A stretch of DNA of 64,000 nt from Diospyros lotus (taxonomy: Eukaryota > Streptophyta > Magnoliopsida > Ericales > Ebenaceae), in NCBI RefSeq assembly GCF_014633365.1, contig NC_068350.1, forward strand, positions 38,555,119 to 38,619,118, given 5' to 3'. The notes below the pieces were generated by a model. That model searched no databases. It saw nothing but the letters and a program-made list of their open reading frames with translations, and was not told the origin of the DNA. The number at the start of each line of letters is the position of its first letter. The first letter of the stretch is position 1. Below are positions 23,898 to 35,699 of the stretch, piece by piece. The translations under genes and the position numbers were made by a program.

Positions 23898-24127
23898 TGT
23901 GATTATTATTATTTAATTAAATTTAAACATAAAAAAAAGAAAAGAAAAAGATAGGCTTCTCCCACCTAACCACTCCAAGCCATTACAAAACAAAAGAGCC
24001 TTTTTCCAGTGTCGTCGTTGTAATTTGTTGTTTTTAAAATATAATAATTAAAATTTATAATTTTAGAAATTTAAATTTTGTGAAGATAGAGCAAGGCTAT
24101 AGCACAAGAAGATTAACAATAAGATTG
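23898..24127. repeat. Unit Z flank with start of the ~110-bp repeat
   Basis: Continues the flank after Cassandra and enters the 110-bp repeat at about 24040. The repeat is cut at 24127 by LTR B and resumes at 29476. Confidence 0.6.
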
Positions 24128-24362
24128 TGTAATACCCCATGTTTGTATGAGATTGCCACGTAATTTCGATAAGTTGAGAATACCGAAAGATCAGTTTAAT
24201 GATAAATTAAGTCGCCGAATCGGCTGTAGGAAGTGCCTCGGAGTGGAATTGTCTAAGGAAAATTATATGGTCTTGATGAGCGTTTCGAGAAAAGATTTAT
24301 GGTATCAAAAGAAATTAGATCGGGAATAATTTTTGGTTCAACTAAAATACAGTTACCATTTA

Positions 24363-27053
24363 TGTAACATCCCGGTAATTTGGGAATAATTAATAGTTAT
24401 TAATTTAATTTGGAATAGGAAATATGTAGCAATTTAAATAGGAGTGGTTAATCATTATTAATTATTGTAACTAAGGTGATTATTAAATATTTGTAAGTTT
24501 AAAGGAAATATTAATTTAATTTGTATTAAAAGAGGATATTAAATTATTTGTATTTGAGAAGTGGGAAATTAATTGTTGGAAATCTGGGGGTATAAGAGAT
24601 ATTTTTATATGGGGTGTATGTGAGAATTTATGAAAGTATGGGGGGTTTAAATGTAATTTTTGGAACTGCTGTGGGATCCCTTAAAATTAATTTAGTGTGC
24701 ATATATGTTCAAGAATGCAAGTAGCATGGGCTATTGCACGCGCGTTTGGTCAGGCGAGGGACGCGGGATCGAGCTGGGCTGGGAGCATGCGCGCGCTGGC
24801 GGGGATTTTGCTGAAATTTTCCAGCAAATGGCCCCCCAAAACGACGTTGTTTTGGGGGCTAGAGGCGGTGCAATTGGGCTGCCACGCGGCGCACGCTGGA
24901 CAACCCAATCCCTTACCTTTTAACCTCAATTTTGGGTGAATTCGGCCATCAAATTAACAGCAAACAGTGAAGAAAAATTGGAGAAGAGGAAGCAGCGCGT
25001 GGCCATGAAAATAAGGGGGAAAAATCATGGAAAAATAGAAGAAATGTAATTAAATTAAAGTTTATAAATTCAGGTAAGTTGTGTGAGTTATGTAAATAAA
25101 TTTATACGGTTTGAAATTTAATTTAGGGTGTAATTTTATTAATTTTGATTAATTAAACCATTATTTTGCAGTGTGTATTAATTTAGCAGTTTAGCGGTGT
25201 GTGAGCAGAATAACATTTAAATCAGTTAATTTAAGGCAAGTTCTTTACTCCCTTTGTAATTCTTATTCGATTTATGAATTCTATGTCCTCCCTCAACCTG
25301 ATTTGGATATAGAAATTAATTGTGAACGTTAGAGTTAATTATTATCCAAATTTTATTAAATTAAATTAAATAGGAGATTTCGGTGGTTTAATTCGGTAAG
25401 TGCTTATGGGGTATTGTATCGCCCCTACTTCCTTGGGAATGATGTTGAACCTGGTTTGGGCTAGATTATTAGTGAGTTAATTGTAGTTGTGAGTATCCTC
25501 TGGGATGAGTTGTGGTAATTGGGAGTCTTGGGGTTTTATTTGTGTGAGTTGTAAGGAGTGGGATATACAGCTACTGATCGTCGATCGTTGGGTCGTGGCA
25601 GTTGATGGCTGAACGTATGGGCGTCAATTATCATCTGTTACGATAGACTATAGACAGGTCGGGCAAGCTGGTATCGCCAGACACCCACATTTGGTGTTGT
25701 GCCTATCATGAAGTGGTTATGGTTTCCTGTAGGCGTGAGTGGTAACGACAGGCGGCGTGAGCTGTTGACCGGTGGGCTAACGTGTTGACTGTTTGGTGAC
25801 ACTAGAGCGAACCATCATCGAGCCGAGGGCGGCTGTTGTCTGGTTGTTCCTAGTCATGGATTGTTGACCAGTACTTGGTCGCTGTCAATCAGCTCTGCCA
25901 ATATGTAGCATATTGCATGACATTATATTGGATGAGATTAGGCTTACATCCATTGGGGGTCATGCCTTGTATGTACGGGGAAGTGTGCTCATTGGCATAA
26001 TCCGGTTGGCCTGTTAAGTGCTAATTTGGGTAAGTTAGGCGCGCATGTGCATTTAGAGCATTTTGCCTGTGTGAGTTCTTATATGGGCATAGCATGGCCT
26101 GATGCTTAGCTTATGAGGGCTTTGTCATCTCGTTAATGCTGCAAGAGTCATTGCATTTATTATCTGTTGCATCGCGTGGTTACCGTTGATTTAGTTTATG
26201 AATGAGGATTGTGGTATGGAGTTGACCCTTGATAGCTATGAGTGGATGCTGGGCTCCAGATAGCTATGATTCGGGGACTCTGGTATGTGATTGTGATGGG
26301 AGCCTCGGGCTCGTGTGGATCTTGTTGTGGGAGCTTCGGGCTTGTGGACTTTATGCCAGCCAGTTCATGGCTGTGGCAGGTTGGTATGCTGGGACTTGGG
26401 TGCCAGGATGCGCATTTCTTATGTGGGCCCCGGGAACTGTTATGTGCATTGTTATATTTTTGTTGAGCACTGGATGTCCTGTTGCACGTTATGGCGTGGC
26501 ATTTTCATATACTGCATTGCACTTTGTGCGGGTGTATTCTTGGTGAGGGATGTACTCCCAGCGATGTCATTGTTATGTTGCGAGGTGTACTTGATTGTGG
26601 TTTATTTCTGGTTTATTTTTGTCTAGCGAGGTACATGTCGGGTATGGTTATTTCAGGTTTTGGTCTGTCTTACCTGTATTAGTGGGATGCACTCTAGTGT
26701 GGGAGATCTATGTCTAACCTTACCTCCATTATTTTGTTATGTTTGCTGAGCCTTGTGGCTCATTTTGTTTTTACTATCATTCCAAGTGTAGGAGATGACG
26801 CAATGGCTAGACTATTTGGCGTATTAGTTGCAGATAACTGTGTGTACAGGGCAATCCCGACTAAAAGATCCGTGAGGTGCGAGTTGTGATCAGGGGCTTG
26901 ATCAGCGTGGCTTGTTTGATTTATCTGGTCGTTATGTATGACTAAGCCCCTAAGTGGTTTATTCCGTATTTATCTATCTTTCGCTGTTGTGGTGTAATGT
27001 GTGATTTTGGTTGAATTGTAATTACAAGATGAGAAAATTCTCGGATTGTGGCA
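24363..27053. mobile_element. LTR F nested in LTR B (different family)
   Basis: Starts TGTAACATCCCGG and ends ATTGTGGCA. TSD ATTTA is at 24358-24362 and 27054-27058, and the join restores the LTR A/B alignment exactly. Its layout resembles the reverse-oriented LTR H at the window end: a GC-rich stretch with a CCAAAACGACGTTGTTTTGG inverted repeat (around 24836), a GAGCCTTGTGGCTCA segment (26749-26763), then CATTCCAAG. Probably a solo LTR. Overlapping 66-105-codon frames at 26229-26682 are in different frames and have no retroelement motifs. Confidence 0.75.
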
Positions 27054-27594
27054 ATTTAGGCTGTAAAATCGAATTGTCGTAAGGGACTCCCGGGAAGTTA
27101 ACTAAAACTTGAGGGGGCTTCGATTTTTCGTAATGAGCAACCCTTCAATGGTTTCAGGATGAAACGACAGTCCGGTGAGAACACTAGGGCGAACTCGTCA
27201 TTTTTGAGTAACTTTGAAGTTATTACTTTTGCGTTTTCACTATTATAATACAAATTAATTCGATGTTTGAGGATATAAATGCAATTAGAAAATTATTTAA
27301 GTGAAATAGAAATGAATTTTTAGAATTTAAAATGTATAATTTTTATTATTATAATATAATATAGAATTATATATACATATATGTATATAGACGTGCTGTG
27401 TGTGTGCGTGAGTGATGGTAGCCATCTGCAACTCCATACTTCATGCCATTCCCTACAAGAGTTAGAGGGATTTACACGCAAACCCCATACCTCTGCAACT
27501 TCAGCTCATGCTCTACAACCCGAAAGCCATCCTTTTGCTAGTTTTGAAGATTTTGCACGCCAAGTTTGCTAAAGTGGCGCCGAAGTTTCTTTAG

Positions 27595-27604
27595 CTATAA
27601 ATAG
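27595..27604 (+). promoter_or_regulatory. TATA box of LTR B
   Basis: CTATAAATAG, conserved at the same relative position in LTRs A and E. In LTR C it has decayed to CTACAAATAG (minus strand, about 31803-31816). Confidence 0.65.
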
Positions 27605-29033
27605 GAAAAAGAATCGGAGAGCATGGTAGAATAAATCAATGAGAGAGAGAGGGGCCAAATTCGGCCATGGCAGAGAGTGGGATGAATCAGAGAGCTATGG
27701 CCAAGAGCAATGGAGAGAGCTCGCGAGATCGAGAGATAGAGATGAAAGAAATCGGAGCAAGCCACGACAGCTCACAGAAGCCATGGCCGCGAGTTTCTAG
27801 GAAGCTCAAGCGGCGAGCATCAAGCTGCGCAGCGGCAGCTAGAGTGGCTGGGCAGAGGTGCGTGGGGGGTTGTGAGGCTGTCGGTGGTGGCTAAGAGCTT
27901 CGGCAGTGGCCATGGCAGCACGACGTCGGGCAGAGCAGCAGGCGGAGACGACTAGGCATGGCGGATGGGCTGGTTGCAGGTGCTGGTGCGTTGTAGGGGA
28001 GGAAGAAGAAGAAGAAGTGAAGATAAGGAAGAAGAAGAAGAAGTAGAGGCACAGGAGTTGCAGGCGGGAGGAAGAAGAAGATAGGAAGAAGAAGGAGGGA
28101 AGAAAAAAAGAAAAGAAAAAAGAAAAAAGAAAGAAAAGAAAAAGAAAAAGGAAGAAAAGAAAGAAATGGAGGAAAAATAGAAGAAAATGGAGAAATTTTC
28201 TGAAAAAATCCCAAAAAATGGGAAATAGAGATTTATGGTTATTCCGGAGATTTTGGATAGAAAAATGACTTTGGCACGCGTTTCGAGGATATGACGCGCA
28301 TACTGAGGAAGCCTGAGAGTCTAAGTTAAGGTAAGTAAAATTCCCTAAAAAATTTTAAAAATTTCAAAATATTATTTTATGAATTTTCATAGTGAAAAAT
28401 TTGAGAAATATTTAGTTTGGATTTATTGAGAAAAAAATAGGTAGAAATAGAGAGAAAAATAAAGAAAATACAAGAAATTATGAAAAAATAGGTTTTAATT
28501 CTTATTTAAATAAATATGGTGATTAGGATACTTTGAGGCTAAAGTTGAAGTGACTTGTGTAAATTTTGAGGTTGGCACGCAAATCGAGGTGATGCACATA
28601 TTTCGAGGTAAATCATGAATATCGAGGTAGCCCGATAAACTTGAGAAGGTAAGTGATACTTCCCAAATAGATTTAATTTTATGAAAAATGGTTGGTTGTA
28701 GATGATTTATGTTTCAAACATTGATCTTCGGGGATGCTTTCATCATATTGACATGCTCTGATATGTATCCATCACGTAGACTGCATACATGACATGCTAC
28801 AAAATGCATATGTACACGTTGATATCATTGATCACGCGCATTTTGGCCATAGGGAGTATGAACTGGCACCGTTGCTTTACCAAGGGTGCACCCATACACT
28901 CCGGCTTCGAAAGAGATGGCCACAAAAATGGTGAGTAGCATGAAGGGTGCAATTGACCCTTACGATGAAGTAAGACATTACATTCAGGCACGAAATATGT
29001 TTTCTGTACCCTTACTTAGATGATTCATCATCC

Positions 29034-29056
29034 CCTGAAATATTCAAACGTTCCAG
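29034..29056. promoter_or_regulatory. Conserved LTR palindrome, copy B
   Basis: CCTGAAATATT then CAAACGTTCCAG: a decayed version of the 7-bp-arm palindrome at 5174-5194, with one arm changed. Confidence 0.4.
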
Positions 29057-30040
29057 ATGGAGATTGTAGTAGACACAAGGATGAATGAGGCATGAAAGAC
29101 ACTTAGCAAAGTGCATGAGGAATGAAAAGTATGTTATGTAGCCCATAAGTTCTGCTACTTTAAATTCTGAACCTTTTGAGAAATGATGATGTATAATCTT
29201 ATTTAAGATTAATATTAGTTGAGAACTTATGTTTTGTATTAAGTTATGTTGAGGAACGATGATGTAAGAACTGAATTTCGATTACCGTTAAGGTATTAGG
29301 TTCGATCCTTGTTTCCGCATTTGATGTGTATAATGATTCTCTTTCGAGAAAAATGATTGAAAATTTTGGGATGGATTCGAGGAATGATGTGATTTAGCTT
29401 TAGTGTTTGAAAAAAAAAATTATTGTCCCGGAATTGTCCCAAGTTATAATGTGCCCGAAAAAGCGAGGCATTACAGATTGCACTTTCCTCCCCCTCATCC
29501 CAAAGAAAAAACAACAATTAAAATTTATCATCTTGAAAATTTAGACTTTGTGGAGGTAAAAACACAAAAAAGTGCCTTAGGATGCTTGACCAAAAAAAAA
29601 AAAAAAACACAAAAAGTGAAGGCTACACCAAGCAGTTTGGTCCGTGGTGAATGAAAGATTAGTCATTCATATTCTCCTTTCTAACTTTTTGAAGCTTCAA
29701 AAGTGCCTTGGGATGCTTGGTCGATGATAGGTTTGCTAATCTCCTAACAGTTTCTGATTGTGTTGTGGTCTTGGACTGACGGGAGGTTCTTCTTGTAGAC
29801 TTGCTTGGTACCACAGGTTGCAAGGAAGTGCCCACAAAGATGGAGATTCCTTTTCTCTCGCTAAAATAATAAGACAAGTTTGAATCATAAAATTAATAGT
29901 TTTCAACAAAGAATTAATATTGTTTCCTTTTACACAAGAGAAGAATTGTTGTCACCTCTATTTAGAAAATGCAGCTACAAAGAATTACAACACTCTGTTC
30001 TTACCAATCATTAGGTATTTGCAGCTACACAATCTGTAAC

Positions 30041-32243
30041 TGTAACACCCCATTTTCTCTGGGCGTGATAGAACTTAAGAAATTTGGGACTTATTTTAAA
30101 AAAAAAAAAAAAAAAAAATCCTTTTCATGTGCTAAATTTAATTATTCCCAAGATTCCATTAGACCTGACTAGTGTAAGACCTAGCAAATCATACACTAGA
30201 TTTAAATAAAATCTTATAAAGCGGAAGCTGAAATCGATTCTGATCATAGCATCTCATATATCAGTAACCGAACATAGTACTTATTACAAAGTTCTCACAA
30301 TACATAAGCTTTCAAAGATAATTTTAAAATGTACATTCTTGTCATGACATACTACATAATACTAGAAATATTTATGCTGCAACAAAACATGATACGACTT
30401 GCTCACTTTTCGACAACTCGTGTTGTTACACATCTTTGATATCCGTACCATCACTGCAAATCCCCACTGGAACGTTTGAATATTCCAGGGGCAGAAACTC
30501 AAATTAGATGATGAACCATCTGAGTAAGGGTACAAAATGTTTCACCATGCGTGTATGCAATATCTTACTCATCGTAAGTGTCAATTGCACCATTCATGCT
30601 ACCTATTATTTTTACGGCCACCTCTTTCGAAGCCGGGGTGTATGGGGGCACCTTTGGTAAAGCAGCGGTGCCAGTTCGTACTCCCTACGGCTACGATACG
30701 CGTGATCAATGATATCAATGTGTACATATGTATTTCATAGCATGTCATGTGTGCAGTCTACGTGATGGATATATATCAGAGCATGTCAATATGATGAAAA
30801 CATTCCCGAAGATCGGGGTTTAAACATAAACACTTATGACTGTACTAAACTTGTAATAGTACACTTACGTTTCACAATTAAGCTGCCTCGATAAGCGTGA
30901 CAACCTCGATAAACATGTCAAACGAACTATTTCCCAAGCCTCGGGCCTCAAGAGTTCCTAAAACATTAAATTTATTCTAGAATATAAATTTCCTATTTTC
31001 CTCATAATTCTCATAATTTCCACAATTTCTCTTTATTTTCTAAGTTTTATTTCCTCAAAATTTCATAATAAATATCTAAACCCTCATTTAACCCAATTTT
31101 TCTTCACTAATATTCCTAAAATACCATTTCTAGCCTTCTGAAATTTTCTTGTAATTTTCCAAATTAAATTCGTATTTTTCCTTATTTTCCATAATAACAA
31201 AATCACAAAATAAATAATTATTTTCACATTTTCCAGGAAATTTTTCTCAAAATAAATCATAAATTAAATTCTAGATTTTCTGGAATTTTTCAAATTTTTT
31301 GCAAAACTTTTCCTATTTTATTTTATTTTTTCTTCTTTTCTTTCCTTTTCTTTTCTTTTTCCTTTATTTTCTACCTGGTATGTGCGTGCAGGCCATGCGC
31401 TGCCTCCCCACGCACTGCCACATGCCGCCACGTGCCCAACCCACTGGGTCGTCTTCTTCAACGGCCACTTCACTGCCGGCGAGCCTCCCGAGCCTCCAAG
31501 CTTTAAAAAAAGCTTCCCTTCCCCCTAAATCTAACCTCCCGAATCCGATTATAGCCTTAGAATTTAGAAAAAAAATAATAAAAATACCTCAATTTTCTAG
31601 TTGAAGCCTCGGCTCCGGCGAAGGCGTGATTTTCCGGCGAGCTTCGTTTCTCCTCTTCCTCTGCTCCGTTGGCCACCAAACGCTCCAGAAATCTTGCCCA
31701 CAACTGAAGGACTAAAACCCCAGTCACCAATCTCTCAAACACTGCCCCAATCAGCCGCTTCTTGAAGAAAATTTTTTGATGAAAGGGTTGCTCGAACGCG
31801 ACTATTTGTAGCCCAATCGGCCACGAGTTGTCCCATCAAGGGCGCCCATGCGTCTTGAAGACCATCCCGTCAGCCACTGTGGCATTAATGCCGCCCCTTT
31901 CCCTCTGATAGCTTGTTGCAGGCGTAGCCAGAGCATGGTCATTGTGCCTGCTCCGATTTTTTCTTGATTTTTATATATATATATATAATATATATACACA
32001 TACGTACATATATGAATGTATAACACTTAAAATATTGAAAGAAAATTCTAATTTTAAATACCTAAACCTTATAATTTCTGGTATTTTTACTATGATTAAA
32101 CTATATACTTTATACAATATAAATAAATTTATACATACCTAACCCTATTAAATTTACTGCTAAACACTAAAATTCTAATAATTTCACTAGGGTCCGAAAT
32201 ACCAAAATTACGATTATTATTCACGATGTTTTAGGGTATTACA
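30041..32243 (-). mobile_element. Solo LTR C (family of A/B/E, reversed), nested in LTR D
   Basis: Starts TGTAACACCCCA and ends AGGGTATTACA. The TSD GTAAC (30036-30040 and 32244-32248) is itself bases 2-6 of LTR D. Contains poly(A) at 30098-30118, the palindrome at 30467-30488, a pyrimidine-rich tract at 31310-31375 (the complement of the GA tract of A and B) and an (AT)n run near 31972-31998. No internal region. Confidence 0.87.
30467..30488. promoter_or_regulatory. Conserved LTR palindrome, copy C
   Basis: CTGGAACG then TTTGAATATTCCAG: the reverse-orientation counterpart of 29034-29056, with one arm changed (ATTCCAG). Confidence 0.4.
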
Positions 32244-33025
32244 GTAACGACCTGTTAATGAGTCTAAGAGTTATTAATATTTTATTTATGAGTATTGAAA
32301 AATTTTCCCTATTAGAATAAATGTGGAAAAATATATTTTTATGTGGCAAAATATATGTAAGTAATTTATGTGTTAAATTAATGGGTTTGGGTTGCTCATT
32401 TGGGCCTAATCCATGTAGTACTGTGTTGTATATTTAGTTGATTGGTTGGGCTTGAGCCCATAGGTAAAATAAATTAAAATAGAATGGCATAAATGGGCTT
32501 TGCTCATATGTGATGTGTTTAGATTAATGGATTGGGCTTTGGAAACTTGGGTTGAGCCTAAGAGGAGATTTTGTATATTTTAATTGTTGTAATGTTGTGA
32601 AGCCCATTGGGCTTAAGGATATGTTGAGGTCCTTTGAGTTGGGCTAATGAAATAGGCCTTGGGCCCATGTGCATAAAGTTCTGTAGTTATGTAATAAAAG
32701 TTGAAATGGTTTATGAAATGTCTAAAGTGGGCTTATGTACTATATGTTGTGTAAGAAAAAGAAAAGGGTAAAATGGTAATTGGCATAAGGCCGGGGTTGA
32801 ATAAAGAAAAGAGAAAAGAAATGGTAAATGAAGTTAAATGACCATGAGGGGCTTGAGATATTTGTGGGTGTATGTGTATTGTGGAGGGTAAAGTGGTAAT
32901 TTCCTAGGGGGAGAGTGGTTGGCTCTCTCTCGTGGCTTTTCTCCTTCTCCTTCCCATTCTTCTTCTTCAATGTTCTTCTTCTTGTTGCTGGGAGCTTGAA
33001 GGATGCAGTTCGTAGAGGAGGCTTA

Positions 33026-33048
33026 TTCTTCTTCTTCTTCTTCTTCTT
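33026..33048. repeat. (TTC)n microsatellite in LTR D
   Basis: About seven consecutive TTC units. Confidence 0.85.
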
Positions 33049-35699
33049 GTCTTCTATTTAAACTTCAAAAATCAAGTTCTCTTACACTTTTTTTTTAAAA
33101 AATGGTTATGCAAGCTTTTTTCCCCGTTGTAGCAATGAAATGCTTCATGGTTCTTCTCTCCCTCATTTTTAAAAAGTATGTTCGGCATCGATTGTATATT
33201 TTCGTCATTTTTTTTTTGATTCGTATGTCATGTCAAAGCCTTTATTGGGTCTTGTTGATGGTTTTGTTGGGGCTTGTTTACCCCATATTTTCATTTATGG
33301 AATGACATTTGTGAGTTAGGAAGCTAGAATGAGAGTTTTTGGGTGTTTGGTGGCCATTTTGTGGGTTTTCGGTGGGTTTCTGGCTATTTTTGTTCGTTCT
33401 CGGCCAAGTCGACTCATCCAGGAGGTCAAGTAGACTTAGCCCAAGTCGACTGGAATTTTTGCCGAGTTGACTCGGCCACGACTTGACTACACTGTGCGTG
33501 TTTCGCTGTTTCGGCCATAACTTTTGATATAGAACTCGAAATTGCGATCCATTTGAACTGTAATAAACTAGATTTTGAGGGATTCGATTTGATATATACT
33601 ATCATATATTTTGGTTAGATGTGTATAGAGATGTCCCGGCCTCAAAGATCCATAGATGTAGTTTGAGGTCATGATTAGAGGTTTCATCTTGTATTTAAAC
33701 CTTGATGCCCTTTTATTTATTTATTTTTTTAAATGTATGGGTTGTAAACTTGAGCTTATGATTTAAAGAATGATGTGAATTATTTATTTTGACTTCTATT
33801 GATAGTGAGCAAATATGGGAATGAAATTTTTTTTTTTTTGTAAATTTTGAGCGATATTTGTATCTGTATCCATCTTGAACGGACCTTCCCTCAGATTTCC
33901 TATGCTAGCGGGTAATCTGGGAGCGGGCCCTGACATAATCATTTATTCTTGGGGTTTTATGATGCTCAATTTGTCAAGGTGACCAATGACAAAAGGAAAC
34001 ACTAATTAAAGAATAGGTGATTAGTTAATTTTTTATTAACTCACAATCCAAGTATTTACCCTCTTCAACATGGATTCATGAGATAAACTAGATTATTTAC
34101 TAAATAATTTACCCTCTCCATGTGAATGCAAGAAACTAGATTATTTACTAAATACTTCCTAAGCACTGAAGTAAAATTGCACAAAAGACCTTACCTACAA
34201 ATGAGAGTTCCATCATCAGATTTTGTTGCCTGCAACAAAAGAAGTCATTTAATGAACTTTAGTTGTCAATTTATCAATGAATACATGGAACAAAAATGCC
34301 AATCACGACATATATCCTACCTCATTTGTAGCAGAAGACTTGTCAAACTTCTTCCAAGCCTCAGTAGGGTCCTTTGTCTTCTCATATCCATAGTCTAGCA
34401 TGCTAAGAAAGATGGAGCCATGAATAAGGAAATTGCACTAAAAATATTTTGCTTTCAAATCTATATATAAGCTATATATATATATATATATATTACATAA
34501 AATGTCTACTTTAAAAGTTAAATAAAAATGCTGAGAAAGCACATGCATGATTGCAATGTGAGCTACAAATTATTTTTTTTTAAGGGAACATAAAGACCAC
34601 ACACATGGAGAAAATGCTGCCCCCACAAGAGGGATAGGGTTGAGGCAAGCTTAGAACAAAAACTCCAAAGAGTAGACAAGCTAGGACACACCCCAGCACT
34701 AAATTAACAACACAAAGGTTTTCCCAATAGACCAAACGAAGCAATTGGAAACAAAAATACAAATAACAACCCTGATAGGGTGACTGACTATGTGTTACTA
34801 GGGAGGAAACTGAAATCCTAGGTGTATAGCTAAGCCACACCTGCAAGAGGACTTGCATTGATCAGGCCAATGCTCCAAAGAGCACAATGGTGACAAGGCC
34901 ACATACTAAGGACAAACAACACCTACCAAAACACCCAAGAAATCTACTGATTGTACTAGCAAATATTTGCAAACAAAACACATAAAATAGCTGCAAATTG
35001 TCAATCCACGAAAAATCTAGTGGCAACTTAGTGCTCAACATGAATGACATAATTCTTTTCCCAACTCATACTCTAGTAAGAAGGAAACCTAATAATCATT
35101 TTATCCAAACGCTTTCAGCACAACAGTAATTTCATGCCCTTTTCAAAAAATAACATGATAAAATTCTTGCTCCATCTGATTTTACTTAATTATTCCTTTA
35201 CTTTTTTTGTCGAAAATGAAATTATTTGATTACCATGTAATGAAGATATATGAACTGCATGTAGTGACCAAAAAGGAAAAAAGAAAAATCAAGAAAGGAG
35301 TAATTAAAACGATAATTGAAAGCAGAAAAGAAAACACATTGAATCAACATGAAAAAGAAGTATGGTCACCTGTTTCTTCATTTTGCCCAAGACTATTATG
35401 CTTGGAATTGCTTTCATTGTCTAAAGCTTTAAGTATGATAGCGAGACGATTTTCAAGCTCTATCTCCACTCCTTCGAAAGTGCTTTTATGCTCCAAACCA
35501 CCATAAGTCTCTGTATTGTTATAGGACACAAGAGGAGACAAATGATTTTAGAATTCAAAAAGATTATCGTTTTGAAATGGTGGCTCATCCACTGGTAGAT
35601 CTTCCAGTGGAGATTTCTATAATTGAGGAAAAATGAAGTCATCTGAGTCCCAAGAGTTCATTGTAACCCTTTATAACAGTTAACACTGCAAAGACAATG

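Larger units (their letters stand above)
24128..29475 (+). mobile_element. Solo LTR B (family of A), split by nested LTR F
   Basis: Begins TGTAATACCCCATG and ends GAGGCATTACA, with TSD GATTG at 24123-24127 and 29476-29480. It aligns with LTR A either side of a 2.7-kb insertion at 24363-27053. Without that insertion it is about 2.65 kb. CTATAAATAG at 27595-27604 is its TATA box. A GA-rich tract lies at 28005-28170. The palindrome is at 29034-29056. The empty site is visible in unit W near 40943-40956 (AAGATTGCACTT). No internal retrotransposon region, so a solo LTR. Confidence 0.87.
30035..33935 (+). mobile_element. Solo LTR D (family of 57576-60476), split by LTR C
   Basis: Begins TGTAAC at 30035-30040 and resumes at 32249 with GACCTGTTAATGAGTC. 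It ends CGGGCCCTGACA at 33935. Flanks are CAATC (30030-30034) and TAATC (33936-33940), a 5-bp TSD with one change. The empty site is at 41531-41550 in unit W. Both ends resemble LTR G (TGTAATGACCC start, TATGCTAGCG then GGGCC end). It contains (TTC)n at 33026-33048 and a cluster of GTCGACT-like motifs at 33405-33490. About 1.7 kb without the nested element. No coding sequence. Confidence 0.8.
29659..35661 (-). pseudogene. Gene copy 2 (unit Z), disrupted
   Basis: Exons equivalent to the intact gene are 35661-35370 (292 nt), 34394-34321 (74 nt), 34229-34195 (35 nt) and an exon from 29860 to about 29659. Lengths of the first three are unchanged. Exon 1 has two stops: Trp15 is TAG, and a TAA follows the sequence LFEF. 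Exon 4 has lost the bases for part of the SPRI motif and is frameshifted after SETVRR. Intron 3 has grown to more than 4 kb because LTR D, carrying LTR C, sits in it. It cannot encode the 198-aa protein. Confidence 0.75.

Noticed and set aside
26229..26682. Four overlapping frames of 66-105 codons in LTR F
   Set aside because: Different frames over the same DNA, no motif, inside an LTR with a TSD. Chance in less AT-rich sequence.
34580..34858. 92-codon minus-strand frame with hydrophobic composition (also 42051-42401)
   Set aside because: It lies in intron 1 of gene copies 2 and 3. The same segment in the intact copy (17631-18010) is interrupted, so it is not a conserved protein.
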